DNA from: Cyclaneusma minus
Lineage: Eukaryota; Ascomycota; Leotiomycetes; Marthamycetales; Marthamycetaceae
Reading direction: 5' to 3'
Length of the DNA: 64,000 nucleotides
NCBI GenBank assembly: GCA_037179335.1
Contig: JAKZHN010000004.1
Span: forward strand, 682,001 to 746,000
In this document: piece by piece, positions 22,632 to 34,149 of the stretch
How positions within the stretch are numbered: position 1 is the first letter of the stretch
Layout of the letters: each line of letters begins with the position of its first letter
Notes under the pieces: model-generated
What the model saw: the letters and a program-made list of their open reading frames with translations, nothing else
Database searches by the model: none
What the model was told of the DNA's origin: nothing
Program-made: the position numbers and the translations under genes

Positions 22632-25600
22632 GGGAACGGAGGGGGGAAGGGGGTTTGGAGTATGGTGTTTCTTGTTGTGCTTCTTTGGGTAGAGGGTAGA
22701 AGGAAGGCTGGAGACGTTCAGGTTCTAAGGGGGATCTTCGCGGGGTCATACATGATTCGGGCCTAAAGGGAACTTTTGGGAAGAAAGGGGATTGAGGGAC
22801 AGAGTGAAGAGTCTGAAAGTGAAGGGTGGAGGCTTTCTGATGATCAGATGTTACACCATCGTAGCATCGCGTTTGGAGATCTCGGGAAATACGACTAACG
22901 CGTTCATGTGACTTGGCTTTGGCTTGGAATCAGATTTCAATTCCTTTCTAGATGCCTTCAATACTCGTTGGTAGCAGATGACCAAACTCGTCTGGAATAC
23001 AGCGACGACCAGCCCGGGCCACCAGTTCGGACAGGAAGAGCATGTGTCGATTTGCGACCATAGTTCGGACTGAGGGACTAAATATAACTCGAGCACGGGC
23101 TAGGTAGGGTAAGCTGTTGGACTTTCTTCTCGGGGAATTGAAACCCCTCAATTGTTAACATAGCCTGTGATTCAGTAGTTTCGATTTGAAAGTTTTGGGG
23201 TGACATGGGGTCGCCCGACGACTTGGAGCTGGGCCGCATTCACGATTTGATCTTTCACCAAATAGGGAGGTGGTTACATGTATCGATCGTGTTACTTCTC
23301 TGCCGCCAGGGTGCTTCTTGTGATGGATGGCCTGAACCTCGACAGACTCGAAGACTCAGATCCTAAAATCATCTATTCTTGGATCAGTTCATCTCGTGTT
23401 CCGCTCGAGTTATCCTCGAGTTCTTCATGGGCACTCCATCCAACATGCCAGACAGCTAAAAGCCGGGTGCGGCCCGTGGTTTCGGGCTATCAGAGACACG
23501 GGGTCAAAACGCGTGCCGTGCTCATGGTCTGTCCATGCCAAGTTACCCACCGAAGCTCCTCGACCACTTCGAGTCACTCAGGCAGACCGGTCCGGATCGC
23601 CTGTACCTTGGCTCCTGTAGAAGTGAAAGAATCCCGCAGCGGCTTCTTCATCATCCGGACTCCTTGCCTTTAAAAGAAAACGCCTTGCCTGCTGCAGAGA
23701 GAAGGGCCTCGTTAATGTGCTCCTAACATTGAAGGATGGCACAATCTATGTACCTTACATATTGCGGCACAACCACGCATCCAGGAATATGCATCCTAGT
23801 GGATCCCAACGCATGTCTCAAACACGTGATTTCCTTGCCGGCAGCACGCTTCTCTCGTCAGATCTCAAGTCTCTCGGTTCCAAGTCGACTCAGTCCTGTC
23901 ATCAAATACAGATTGGGCTGCAAGGGATACCTTGAGGTTGAGCGGCATAACATGATAGAGTAGTAACGTGGATCCTTTGGCAGAACGCACTGATGGTTAT
24001 CCATTTTTAAGGCTCGCACCACCACGCCCGCGCACTGGGAATCCGGATGGTATCAGGGATGCCATGTGGGAGCTGGCGGAGCTTGGCAGCCGTATCGGCT
24101 CGAAAAGGGGAGAGGGAGGCCGAGGTGAATCCGACTGCTACGCTGCAAGAGCCGCGTTTCTGGGAGGGGAGGACTTCTTGCCGTGGCTGATGCCAGGAGT
24201 GACAGTGACAACATAGCTGCACACACTCAGAGTTCGATCTGGAACCGTAGCGGCGATGGAATACACTCAAGCTTTGGTCGGATGGAAGGGTATTTGGGAC
24301 CAACATATAAAAAGCATCTGCCGGAGTATAAAAAGCATCCGGAAGAGCGCAGTGTGATGGGTTTTGCGAGAAACGGCAGCAGGGAAATGGCTGGCTCCGG
24401 TGGACTGCGATGCCAATTGCACTTTTCTCAAAGGCCCGGCTGTCAGGCCATCGGCGGATGCGTCTTTCTGCAAGGAAGATCGCGTTCGCAGCACGCAGCG
24501 TCGTATGCGTTTTCAGTGGGTGCCGATCAGGTGGACCATAGCATGGCAGGGCGGCTTCAGTGAACCATACTGCGAGTGCTCAAGATGAAACTGGCACAGA
24601 CGCGGGATGCAGGCAGCTTGGGGGTGGGTGGCGGAGGGAGTCTGGCCTCTACAGCTGGCGCATGGCAGCAAGGGAGCAGCTTGGCCATCTTCAACGACAA
24701 TGTTGACATTGGAGGGCCATGTTGATTCCAGTGCGCAGAGCCGGTGTGTCAGGCGGAGACGGTTGCGAGGTCGCCAACGTCTGTTTGGCTCTTTAGACTT
24801 TTGGCGTTATTAACACGAGGTGACAGCGAGGTCCAGGACTGCCCAGAGTGCTGGCGCGGACCAAGCAGCGCACGGCCCACTATTTCTGCTAGGAAGCCCG
24901 AGGGCGTAATGTGATTGGCTGTGACGCCAACGCTAGGCCGGCCTCCTTAGAGTAGCGAACAAATGAAGCAATTCAGCATCCGAGTTTCACCTATGTGACG
25001 AGATTGCGCCCACTCCCACATGAGAACTGCCAACAGCCCCGGACGCCCCAGGACGACATGCCCCCAACTGCCCAGCCGCGATGTCGCCAAACTATCCCCC
25101 CCGGGCCCCGAGCGAATCACACCGTCGCCGGTGGCCCCGGCTGCTCTACAGCCTGTCGAGGGCTGCAGATCTGAGAGCGCATAAGGTACTAGTACTCTGT
25201 ATGTACATATGTATGGCGGAGGCCCGAAGCTTACATGAAGCCGCCTTTCCTTATCGTCATTCGTTACCCCCAGCTCTGCCAGAAGATCTCTCCGCTTTTC
25301 TACTCTGCTCTCACGTCCTTTCGTCAAAGTCTGTGCGGCTGCGTAGTCTTATGTTATCTTCATCCACGTCCACGGCGACGCTCCCGTCACAATCCATCTG
25401 ACGAGGCTCTGAGACGCTTCACTGACGTCTGCCACTTCGAACTCTTCTTCCACTCTTCCATTCGTGCTTCAGCAGTGCTTGATCGCCTAAAGCCCCTGTC
25501 TGTTCCCAACCCAAGGTCCCACAGAACAAGAGTCTTGAGTCTGCTCCAACCTTATGCCCTGCGTCAGCCTTTCTGTACTCTCCCGCCACTCCCAGGCATT

Positions 25601-26551
25601 GTGAAACGACTTCGATATCATCGACGGAACAGAGTGACATCCGGCTTCAGCAAACCATCGTCCGGTGGTGGTTGGAGATAGGAATTGGGGGTCAAGAGCT
25701 GGAAACTTTTGCTGGCTTTCGATTGCGCGAATAGCTCTGGCATAGCTCCGCCTGGAACTGGTTTTTCAACATATCGAACCCCATAGAAATCCTTCTCGAA
25801 GGAGGCTCAGCTTTTCCAAACGTCAAATGTGAGTTGCATACATACCAGTGCTCCCAACTGTGACCGGTTTCACTGCCTCAACGAGCCTCCCACGATTCGC
25901 ATGTCTTGCCATGTGTGTGCCGTCTGGTTCATCACAACTCTTGGCCACCTTCTCCTTACAGAAGCTCGCGAATGAACCTCTCCGGAATACTCGGCCCTCT
26001 CAACTGCTAGCTCGAATAACGCGCTTTCTGGATGGTGGGGATTTCTACAAGCCACGAATTTGTTCTAACGACGTATGCAGTCCCTTCGTTATTCATTCGT
26101 TCGACATCGTCGTTAGTTTTCTCTATCCGGACTGATCGTCACGGCACCAAATCTTGTCTTCTGGACATCGACACTCGTTTTCCCACTGCCACTTCCAAAC
26201 GGCATAGGTTTCCGGATTTCCCATACGTTCTTCCGATTTGACCTCCGATTTCTCACCATTCTCGATTCCCCATTCAAATCAACGTCTTCTGGTGCCGTCA
26301 ACTTGCTTTTCAAACAATAGTCTGGAGAAGCATTCTCGAGCTGTTCTGTTCGCCTCTTGCCGGTCTCGAAATTTCCCGCGACGCTGGTGGCTTGCGAAGG
26401 TGCAACGTTTGACGAAAGCGCACACACTTATCGACACAACAACCGGCTCCATGCATGCCCGGACACGATAAATCTTAAAAACTTGGACTCAGATATAAGG
26501 TGGTTGGAGATCGTATAGCTCACAGTATTTGATCTCGTACACCCTGTGGAA
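22632..26551. other. Gene-poor 3.9-kb interval
   Basis: I find no convincing gene on either strand. Open frames are short, overlap each other and have no domain, signal peptide or splice pattern. At 24303-24345 two nearly identical TATAAAAAGCATC segments stand 22 bp apart. The right part (about 25200-26500) is pyrimidine-rich on the plus strand and could be the promoter and a long 5' leader of the EGF-like membrane protein gene that follows. Confidence 0.45.
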
Positions 26552-29500
26552 ATGTATCCGCTCTACCGACCGTCAACTCAAAATGAGCCATCTCAAGAAC
26601 AGCCGCCCACGGAGCGCAGTAAAGGATCAGTGAAGAGAACGCTGGAAATGGCAGGAGAAATGGCCCAGACTGGAACAACAAACGACATGTCGGATGCATC
26701 TTCGACAGATTCGTCCCCATCTCGACCCTACAGAGGACCATTCTATCCCCCAAATCGCCCTCGTCCTCCACCTCAGAATCGGAATGGCCAGGGACCTCCA
26801 GCGATTTCTAGACCAAGACCATCCTCTCAGTGGCCGTTGCCAGCGCCATTGCAAAGTCCACCAAACGAAACTCGAGGTATTTCTGCCCCACGTTATCAAC
26901 CTCCACCGGGGTCAAGTAGACCACAGAGACCTCCTAGACCTAGTGTTGTGCCGTCGATGCTTGATGCAACTCGACTACTTCAAGAGGTTCCCAACTTTCA
27001 GTCCCCACCTCCACGACCTCAACCACCTCCACCCAGGAGAGCACAGCCGCAATCCCCCGAGCAATACCGAAATCATAGAAATAGCATCATATCGCCAGTT
27101 GATACTTCTCCAACCGAAACTAGGTCAATATCTTCGAGACCGACCACAACCTCCTCTGCAATTAGCATACCTGAATTCCCCGCTGTTCCGCCGCCAGCCC
27201 AAACTACAAACAGTCTGACTTTGCCAATACAAGTACCTCAATATGGTCCACGACGGAGTGCAATCTTAGGTCCCCCTCCAAGCTCCAGGAGAGGGGCATC
27301 CTCCTACTATTCGCAAGCATCCTTCGTTTCGCCAATTCCGGAGGAGAGCCCTCGCTTTCAGTCATCGCATGCTTCATACGCGTCAAGTGCAGCAATGCCG
27401 TCCAACTGGGAGGATAGCATCAATTCATTGGAATCGCCCGCTTTCTATATAGAAGAGGATGAAGAAGATGATTCTGTTTACGGCAACGAGCGAGCATTTA
27501 CCGATGACGATACCATCGAGGAGCGCCCCGAGTCCCCCCTGAGCAACAATGATGAGCGGGGATTAGTCAGGCAAGCAAGTCTTGGGAGGAGAGGAAAGCC
27601 GTCCATGGTCATGACGAAGAGCTTTGACAGTAAGGACTCGCTGGACTCGCAGTCGACAAGGCAATCGCAGCTGTTTGGAAAGAGCGACGCAGAGCTTCTT
27701 AATCCGATGCCGGTTCAGAGCGACAAGCTGAATAAGATGGGCGTTTTCGGGTCGCCTGCGATGAGGGCTGCTATCGCTAGCGCAGCCACCGGTGAAGGAG
27801 CAGTGGAAAGGCATGATCAACGACAGACTGCCTGGCCCTCGTCTGACGAGGTTTCGCCCATGGTCGAGTCGCCTTTAGCTGGAGGTACCGGTTTTATATC
27901 CAATTCGTCGTCATCTGATCGCCTGGCTGGAGGTACAGGCTTCATAGATATTTCATCATCGGACGAAACACTGCCCTCTCAGATACAACCGAAAATACGG
28001 CACCAGAGACAGAACACAGGCCCTATGCTTCCTTTTGCAACGGATCCTTTCATAGATTCATCATCAGATGAAACGCCACCGGATCAGGTACAGCGAAAGG
28101 TACGGGATAGACAGAACACAGGTCCTCTACCGCCTTTTGCGCCCAATCCCTCGGATGCTGCTATCAAGGAAGTGCTAGATGCTCATGAGGCGGCAAGTTC
28201 ACTGCCTTCGAATGCGCCTAGGGAGTCTGGCTTCAGCCGTCTGTCAGCTATTCGCCGACCACCAAGGCTGAACATCGATGCTGTCAGGGAAGCGGAAGCA
28301 AGAGGTAGTTTGACTAGCTTGCCGGATTTGATCAAACGGGCCACGACACTTGCAGCCATGATGAGCAGAGGCGAACGACCTGGAAGTCGAGTGAATATTT
28401 TGGACGATTACCCGAGTGACACCTTTTGGGATAAGGAAGCCAATCGTGGGTTTTGCAGTCCTTTACATGTGAAGTATTAGCTGACAAGGAAATAGTCGAT
28501 ACAAGACCTCGTCCGGATTTCTCTGATATGATAGCTGCTTTCCCACCGCCCGGAGACGCTACCCCTTCACGTTCCGGTACCCCTGCACGAGGAGGCTCCC
28601 CCAATCGCCCAGTCTCTGTCTGGCCTAGTTTCAAACCCAGTTCCACCCGAATGAATCAAAAGACGGAGTACGATGCCGATGGCCGTGAACAGCCGCGGAA
28701 GAAACGGAAATGCTGCGGTCTTCCTCTCTGGCTATTCTGGCTGCTGCTTTTCATTCTGCTCTGCATCATTGCCGCTGCAGTCGTCGTCCCTGTCGAGCTT
28801 CTCGTCGTCAACAAGTCGAGCAGCCCAACATCACCCACAGCCACAGTAGCTTCCTGCGAACAGTCCATGCCTTGCAACAACGGCGGAACCAGTGCTGTCA
28901 GCAACAACACCTGTATGTGCATGTGTACCAACGGCTTCACCGGCTCTACATGCAGCGAAGCCGGTTCTACCGGATGCACCTCCATTTCCTTCGCTTCAGA
29001 CAACACACAGCACAACAACATCACCATCGGCGAAGCGATTCCTCCCCTTTTGAACATTGCGCAGGCAAATTTCAGCATTCCCCTCTCGATCACACAAATT
29101 CTTGGCCGCTTCAACAACCAGAATATAAGCTGCATATCGCAGAATGCGCTTGTCACGTTTAATGGAGACGATGAGCTTGAAGGCAGCCCCTCTGACAGCG
29201 TAGCCATGCAAGCTCGCGATCATTCCTGGGCTGCTACATCCAGCGCTTCGGCATATTTGACAGCTGGGAATGTCATGCCCACAGGCGTCGTCTCAAGCAT
29301 CGTCTACGACACTTCTAGCATGCCATCATTCGCCACTGCCACTGCCACTGCCTCCCCCACAGGCACAGCCTCCAGCTCCTCTGCCACTTCCACAAGCACA
29401 TCTGCATCATCCACGTACAGCATCACACAAGAAAGTCTTGACTTTGCGCGCGTAGCGTTGCTGTATGTACTGCAAGAACAAAGTCTGTCGAGTGCTGTGA

Positions 29501-29730
29501 CGGCACAAGTGGATTTGCAGAAATTCTTCACGAACGGTGGGAATAATAAGCAAGCGGCGAGTCTGAGTATTGGTGGTGGGAGCACGGTTGATCTTGTTAC
29601 GTTCGGTGTTACGCTGGATGGGCAGGGGAGTGTGGGGGTCACTAGTGGCTCGGGCACCTCTTCGAAGACGAAAAATTCGAAGGCGAAGAGAGATACGCTG
29701 TTGGAATATTTGCCTTGGCCAGGGCGCTGA
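26552..29730 (+). CDS. Type II single-pass membrane protein with EGF-like motif
   Basis: Exons 26552-28445 and 28496-29730 (50-nt intron, GTGGGT..ATAG, branch site GCTGAC) give 1042 aa. The first ATG is 26552; an open GTG two codons upstream is not a likely start. Residues 1-700 form a disordered, presumably cytosolic tail rich in Pro and Ser, with two internal duplications: LAGGTGFI twice and (R)QNTGP.LPF twice, each after SSSDET. A basic RKKRK stretch precedes one strong membrane segment at about 707-733 (LWLFWLLLFILLCIIAAAVVV). Then comes an EGF-like Cys cluster at about 752-786 (CEQSMPCNNGG..CMCMCTNGFTGSTC) and a Ser/Thr-rich, N-glycosylation-prone outer domain. The topology is inferred from the positive-inside rule. 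Fungal proteins of this architecture are widespread but uncharacterised; a cell-surface sensor or wall anchor is plausible. Confidence 0.8.
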
Positions 29731-31054
29731 GTGTCGTGCGGCAAGTTCAATGAATGTTGCTTGAGATGCTGTATTCACAGGGATGTTCGTCGCTGTTTCT
29801 TCGCCTTTCTCGTTTCGTGAGATCTCATTGTTTCGGAGCAGGGAAGGGTCTTTTTCTCCAATTGCTGCTTCTTCTTTTCTCTCCATACCATCAGCCAGCA
29901 GAGCGCGCATCTCTTTTCTTTTTTACTTGTATTTCCATCATTTCTGACGGTCGCGTAATGATGTAATCTCTATTCGTCGATTCGATATTAAAAGCGGGTT
30001 TCCTAGGGAAAACGGAGGCTGGGAATGGAATGGTCTTGCGGATTCGTAGGGCTTTGTCGCCTCGTTGGAGAGGAGATTGAGGATGGGGCGGAAGATGGGG
30101 AACGGTATTCGGGCGGATCTGTACTGAGTGCAGCTTCTCTGGGGACAGTGGTAGGGTACTGTGTTGTACAGATACGACCTGCGGTTCTAGAAATACAGGC
30201 TCAGTTCCAGAAAAATCTCTCAAGAACCGAATATGATGATGAACGTACGTATCTTTTTGCCAAGCTATTCGGATTGCCCGATTCACATTTCACCTTGCTC
30301 ATCAATTGCATAGCCCCTGGTGGTGAACTCAGCCCTCCTCGAGTTGTACATATCTGGGGGCCAGATGGTTGATTGGATTAATGATGCGAACGAAGCCTCA
30401 GAACAAGGTACCGACAGAACATCGAACCGGGATCTTCATCTACCCCTGTCACAAGGTGGAGTGGAGGTGGGCCTGCTTGGCGGAGCTAGTCTTGGCGCTT
30501 CTCCCAGGCTTTCTGGCCGGCTCAAATACGCATTTCTGGTGGTATCTAAAACCTCTTATATTGCTATATACATTTCTTGTATTAGCGGCGCAAGTCATCA
30601 TATGCGAGGTCTTAACATTGAAGAATCTATTCTTACTTCAATCTCTCTGTATGACTGGACAGGCCAGCCACATGGTCCGCATGTGTATCCAAAGCCCACT
30701 TCTTGCCCTTTTGGCAAAGATGGATTATGTAAAACCCCAGTCCACGGTCAGATAAGACATCTCAATCAAGAGAGAACATTTTCAGCTCCTCGCCGAGTCG
30801 CTCTCCCCGCACGCGACAGGTTCCCCAGGGCCCAGTCAGATGTGCCGCGTCGGATCTTGGTCCCATAAAATAGGCGCCAGCATATGGGTAAAATTTCTGC
30901 AGAACCATCCTTCGGTGGGTGATAGTAGTATCCAACCTGCTTCTCTCTCCACATCCATCTTTTAGCACAACCGGTATCCGAAAGTCGACTTTGAAAGGCA
31001 AGGCAAGGCTCTATCTGTAGCCTTCCGTTCAAACCGTCCAATCTTTGTTGAACT
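29731..31054. other. Intergenic, no gene supported
   Basis: About 1.3 kb between two plus-strand membrane-protein genes. Overlapping open frames of 112-182 codons at 30320-31104 on both strands lack any recognisable domain. Presumably it holds the 3' end of the EGF-like gene and the promoter of the next gene. Confidence 0.5.
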
Positions 31055-31995
31055 ATGGAATTGGAAAGCAGCAAGAAAATCCCCGATGCTCCCGAGGTAG
31101 ACAATCGACCGCTTGATCACCAGGGACTGCAGGTTCAGTCTCCGGCTGCTGAGGGCCTTCAAAGCACACAAGGGTTTCAGAACCCATATACTATCCCACA
31201 AGCTCAAGCCTTCCAAAACACATATACCACCTCATCATCAGGATACGAAACCATCCCCTCGCCCTCAGGAAAAGGCTTCGACCCCAACCTAGCCCCACAG
31301 TGGCCCTCACCTCCCCCCAAACCCCCACGAACCATCTGTGGTTTCCGCGCCATTGTGCGAAACCTCCTCGTCCTCCTCCTCTTCCTCATCCTCACAATCG
31401 GCCTCGTCGTATCAGCCAGCCTAGCCGGAATCTACTCATCGCAGAACTCCAGCTCATCTTCCAGGTAAGTAAACCATCAAGGATTTCCCTTAATCATAAA
31501 ACCCCGTTTCCCGTCCCCCCTTCCTCCCGTCCCCCAAAAGTCTCAATCCGCAAATCCACAACTCCAAAAACGAAAGCCGGCTAACACAAACCTCCCAGTC
31601 CAGCCGCAACGCCCTCCTCTGCCATATCGATATCCGACCTCCCCACCGACGCAGCCGGCTGCCCGTCCACAAACGCCACGACCTACACATCCGGCACGAA
31701 AAACTTTCTCGTACTCTGCAACATCGACTATCCGGCCGCTTCATCCATAGTAGCCAACAGCGTCGACATATCCAACACCTCCGTTCCTTCGTTGTCCATG
31801 TGTGCCGATGCGTGTGCTGCGAGTGTGAATTGTGTGGGAGCGAGTTGGAAGATTTGGATCAAGGGGGATAATGATGATGCGCAGGCGCATCAGGAACGAT
31901 GCTATTTGAAGAGTGTGTTGGGGGCGCAGCAGGAGAGGGGTGGCGGGACGGGGAGTAATGTTGCGAGTGTGGTTTTGGTGGGGGATGGGAGTTAG
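31055..31995 (+). CDS. Single-pass membrane protein with PAN/apple-like Cys domain
   Basis: Exons 31055-31464 and 31599-31995 (134-nt intron, GTAAGT..CCAG) give 268 aa. A Pro/Gln/Ser-rich N-terminal tail of about 100 residues with the duplicated phrase (A/G)FQN(P/T)YT is followed by one membrane segment at about 104-127 (NLLVLLLFLILTIGLVVSASLAG). The outer part starts with a Ser-rich linker and then has a Cys-rich domain: CPSTNATTY, FLVLCNIDYP, SMCADACAASVNCVGASW, ERCYLKS. The pattern resembles a PAN/apple fold, a protein- or sugar-binding module. Same topology as the upstream EGF-like gene and the same strand; a related cell-surface role is inferred. Sense composition turns from C-rich to strongly G-rich at about 31795. 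Confidence 0.78.
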
Positions 31996-32601
31996 GGCTT
32001 GGAGGGGTGTGGGTGATGGGCGGTGGAGGAGTTGGGAAGTTTTGTGGGGGATGGTGATGTGGCGGGCTTTTATGGTAAAAGATATAAATGTATACCCACT
32101 AAGTTAATTTTCGTCTACTGATTTTCTCAAGTCGCCCAAGGCCGGGCCGGTGTTCTCCTAGTGAGATGTTCAACGGGAACGGGATTCAGAATCGGCTCCC
32201 CAGTCGATCCCATGGCACTACGTATGAAGATGACAAGGTTTCAACGGCTACCGATTTTTCAGTCTTCGAAGGAGGCTCATAATCTCACGATAATACGATA
32301 ATTTCACATGTCAGAAAAAAGGAGCACATCACGACATACTCGGAAACTAAATGTAAGCCAGGCAAGTTCGTTGAATTCATGAAATCATAGCTTTCGCAGC
32401 TTTTTCCCATTCCGCATTTCGCAAAGCAGATCCCAAGCCATCACCCAAGCGCCAGAGGTGCCCATATCACCTCCTCAGAAACACGAAAGCAGTTTTCTTT
32501 CTTTTTGCCGTTCCACGCTGCCATCATACCAAAGGAGTGAGGATGAAAGTCGTCACGAGATCTGCTGAGTCCTCCCGATGACGTAGGATGCTTGAAGCGC
32601 T
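31996..32601. other. Convergent 3' intergenic region
   Basis: This 606-bp gap lies between the 3' ends of the PAN-like gene (plus) and the con-10 gene (minus). It should hold both polyadenylation regions. No gene, RNA or repeat was recognised. Confidence 0.5.
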
Positions 32602-33075
32602 TTAGGAAGCGTGACCACCCTTGGTAGCAGCCGCGACGACCTCCTCGTGGGGACGGTTGGCAAAGTTACCAGAGTTGCCATTGCCAGCCGAGCCGGAGCT
32701 GCCAGACTTGCTCTCAGAGGAGCCAGTGTTGTCGTGGCTGTGGTGGCCTCCCTTGGTGGCAGCAGCGACAACTTCCTCGTGAGGGCGATTGGCGAAGTTG
32801 CCGGGGTTGGTGTTGCCGGTAGTGTTCTCAGAGGAGCCGGTCGAATTGGTGTTGTCGTTGTCGTGGCTGTGGTGACCACCCTTGGTAGCAGCAGCGACAA
32901 CTTCGTCGTGGGGACGGTTGGCGAAGTTGCCAGGGTTGGTGTTGTGAGTGGTATTCTCGGAAGATTCAGTCGATTCGGTGATGCCGTGGCTGGCGAGGCC
33001 TCCCTTGTGGGCAGCTTCGACGACTTCGTCGTGGGGGCGGTTGGCGAAGTTGCCGGGGTTGTTGCTGGCAGACAT
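32602..33075 (-). CDS. con-10: Con-10-like conidiation/stress protein, four KGG repeats
   Basis: Single-exon 157-aa hydrophilic protein. Four copies of a 21-residue-type unit NPGNFANRPH(D/E)EVV(A/E)AA.KGG occur, separated by Ser/Thr/Asn/His-rich linkers (SHDNDNTNSTGSSENTT). The last unit ends the protein at KGGHAS. This is the KGG (stress-induced bacterial acidophilic repeat) family to which Neurospora con-10 and Aspergillus conJ belong; these are small, mostly disordered proteins made in conidia and under light or desiccation stress. The usual family member is about 80-90 aa with two or three units, so four units is long. The ATG at 33075 is the only reasonable start. It is transcribed towards the PAN-like gene. 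Confidence 0.88.
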   Translation of the reverse strand: MSASNNPGNFANRPHDEVVEAAHKGGLASHGITESTESSENTTHNTNPGNFANRPHDEVVAAATKGGHHSHDNDNTNSTGSSENTTGNTNPGNFANRPHEEVVAAATKGGHHSHDNTGSSESKSGSSGSAGNGNSGNFANRPHEEVVAAATKGGHAS

Positions 33076-33112
33076 GATGAATTGGATGGAGTTGAGTGAG
33101 AGGTTTGAGGTG

Positions 33113-33300
33113 CTGCTGGTGGTCAGAGATGAGGAGCAATTAAAGTTGATGGGAAGCAGTTGATTGAGGTGGAGTTTGAGAGCTTGTGGAGGGATGGAAA
33201 GAACTTACTTGAGTTGAAGAGTGGGTTTGTTGAAGTCGAAGTGAAGTTGTTTGGAGTGGAAGAGGAAGAAGAGAGGAAGAGAGGTCTTAAATACCTCGCA
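33113..33300 (-). promoter_or_regulatory. con-10 core promoter and likely 5'-UTR intron
   Basis: On the minus strand a TATA-like GGTATTTAAGAC lies at about 33283-33294, some 210 bp before the ATG. A donor GTAAGT at 33208-33203, a branch-like CTCTGAC and acceptor CCAG at about 33116 (or CAG at 33113) outline an intron of about 93 nt wholly in the 5' leader. It is unconfirmed, but the signals are in the right order. Confidence 0.45.
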
Positions 33301-34149
33301 AGGCTGAAGTGGGCACGCACCTTAGGGTAGGAAGGTTAGGTAGCTGCCTCACCCTGACTCTGCCTTCCAGTCCTCGCCGTTTGTACTCACGTCACTCACG
33401 ACATCAGGAGACCAGCCAGCCGCTCACATGACGTAGTAACATCTTTTTCTTTTAGGCACCAGTGAGCTGCAGAATTCGAATCACTACATGTCGCATGTGC
33501 AACAACAATTCAATTACAAACGATTTTCAAAGTCAACAAAAGAAAATGGGGAGAACGATTGACGACCCCTCTCTAACGTCACATTTCCAGACGGCAGCCT
33601 GCCACGATCCTTGCAATTCCCGTGATACTGACATCAGAGGCTGTGACAGGTCAAGGCGATGCGACGCGACGCGTGTTGCCTAGACGACTTGAGGATCCCA
33701 ATCTGTGTCATTTGCAAAGAAACTCTGGTGAGTAGTGCCTGGTAGGCACCTGGTGGTGATCGAGATCTTGGGAATCCTGTGTTTGCATGAAACGGGAGAC
33801 TTTGGTCAGCACACCATGTTTATTTATGCGAATTGTAGCCTGAACTAAGTCGGATAGGGTCTAGTGAGGCAATTATTCTCGATGAATTAGTCCTTCGATA
33901 CAGGTATGGATATATGGGATCTGGGGGATTAGCATTCTGATACCATCAAATAACAGGATGGCCACGATCTACCTGGCTTTCACTGCATTGTGAGAAAAGA
34001 GAACTCGAAAGACGATAAAACGAACCAAATATCTTACAACAGGAGGGAATGGGAACGAGGCAATTGTTCATAAGATGACGTTTCGAAATGGAGCTGTACG
34101 CAGGCCCTTTCCCCTGGTATGTTATATCCACGGCCACCAGACAGTCTCA
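33301..34149. other. Intergenic, no gene supported
   Basis: About 850 bp between con-10 (minus, its promoter side) and the 3' end of the DUF7580 gene (minus). Short open frames only. Near 33640-33680 is a run rich in GCGACGCGACGCG. Nothing else is recognised. Confidence 0.5.

Noticed and set aside
25235..25681. 148-codon open frame upstream of the EGF-like gene
   Set aside because: No recognisable features; sits in a pyrimidine-rich stretch that is more likely promoter or 5' leader.
30320..31104. Overlapping 112-182-codon frames on both strands between the two membrane-protein genes
   Set aside because: Mutually overlapping, no domain or splice signals; treated as chance open frames.
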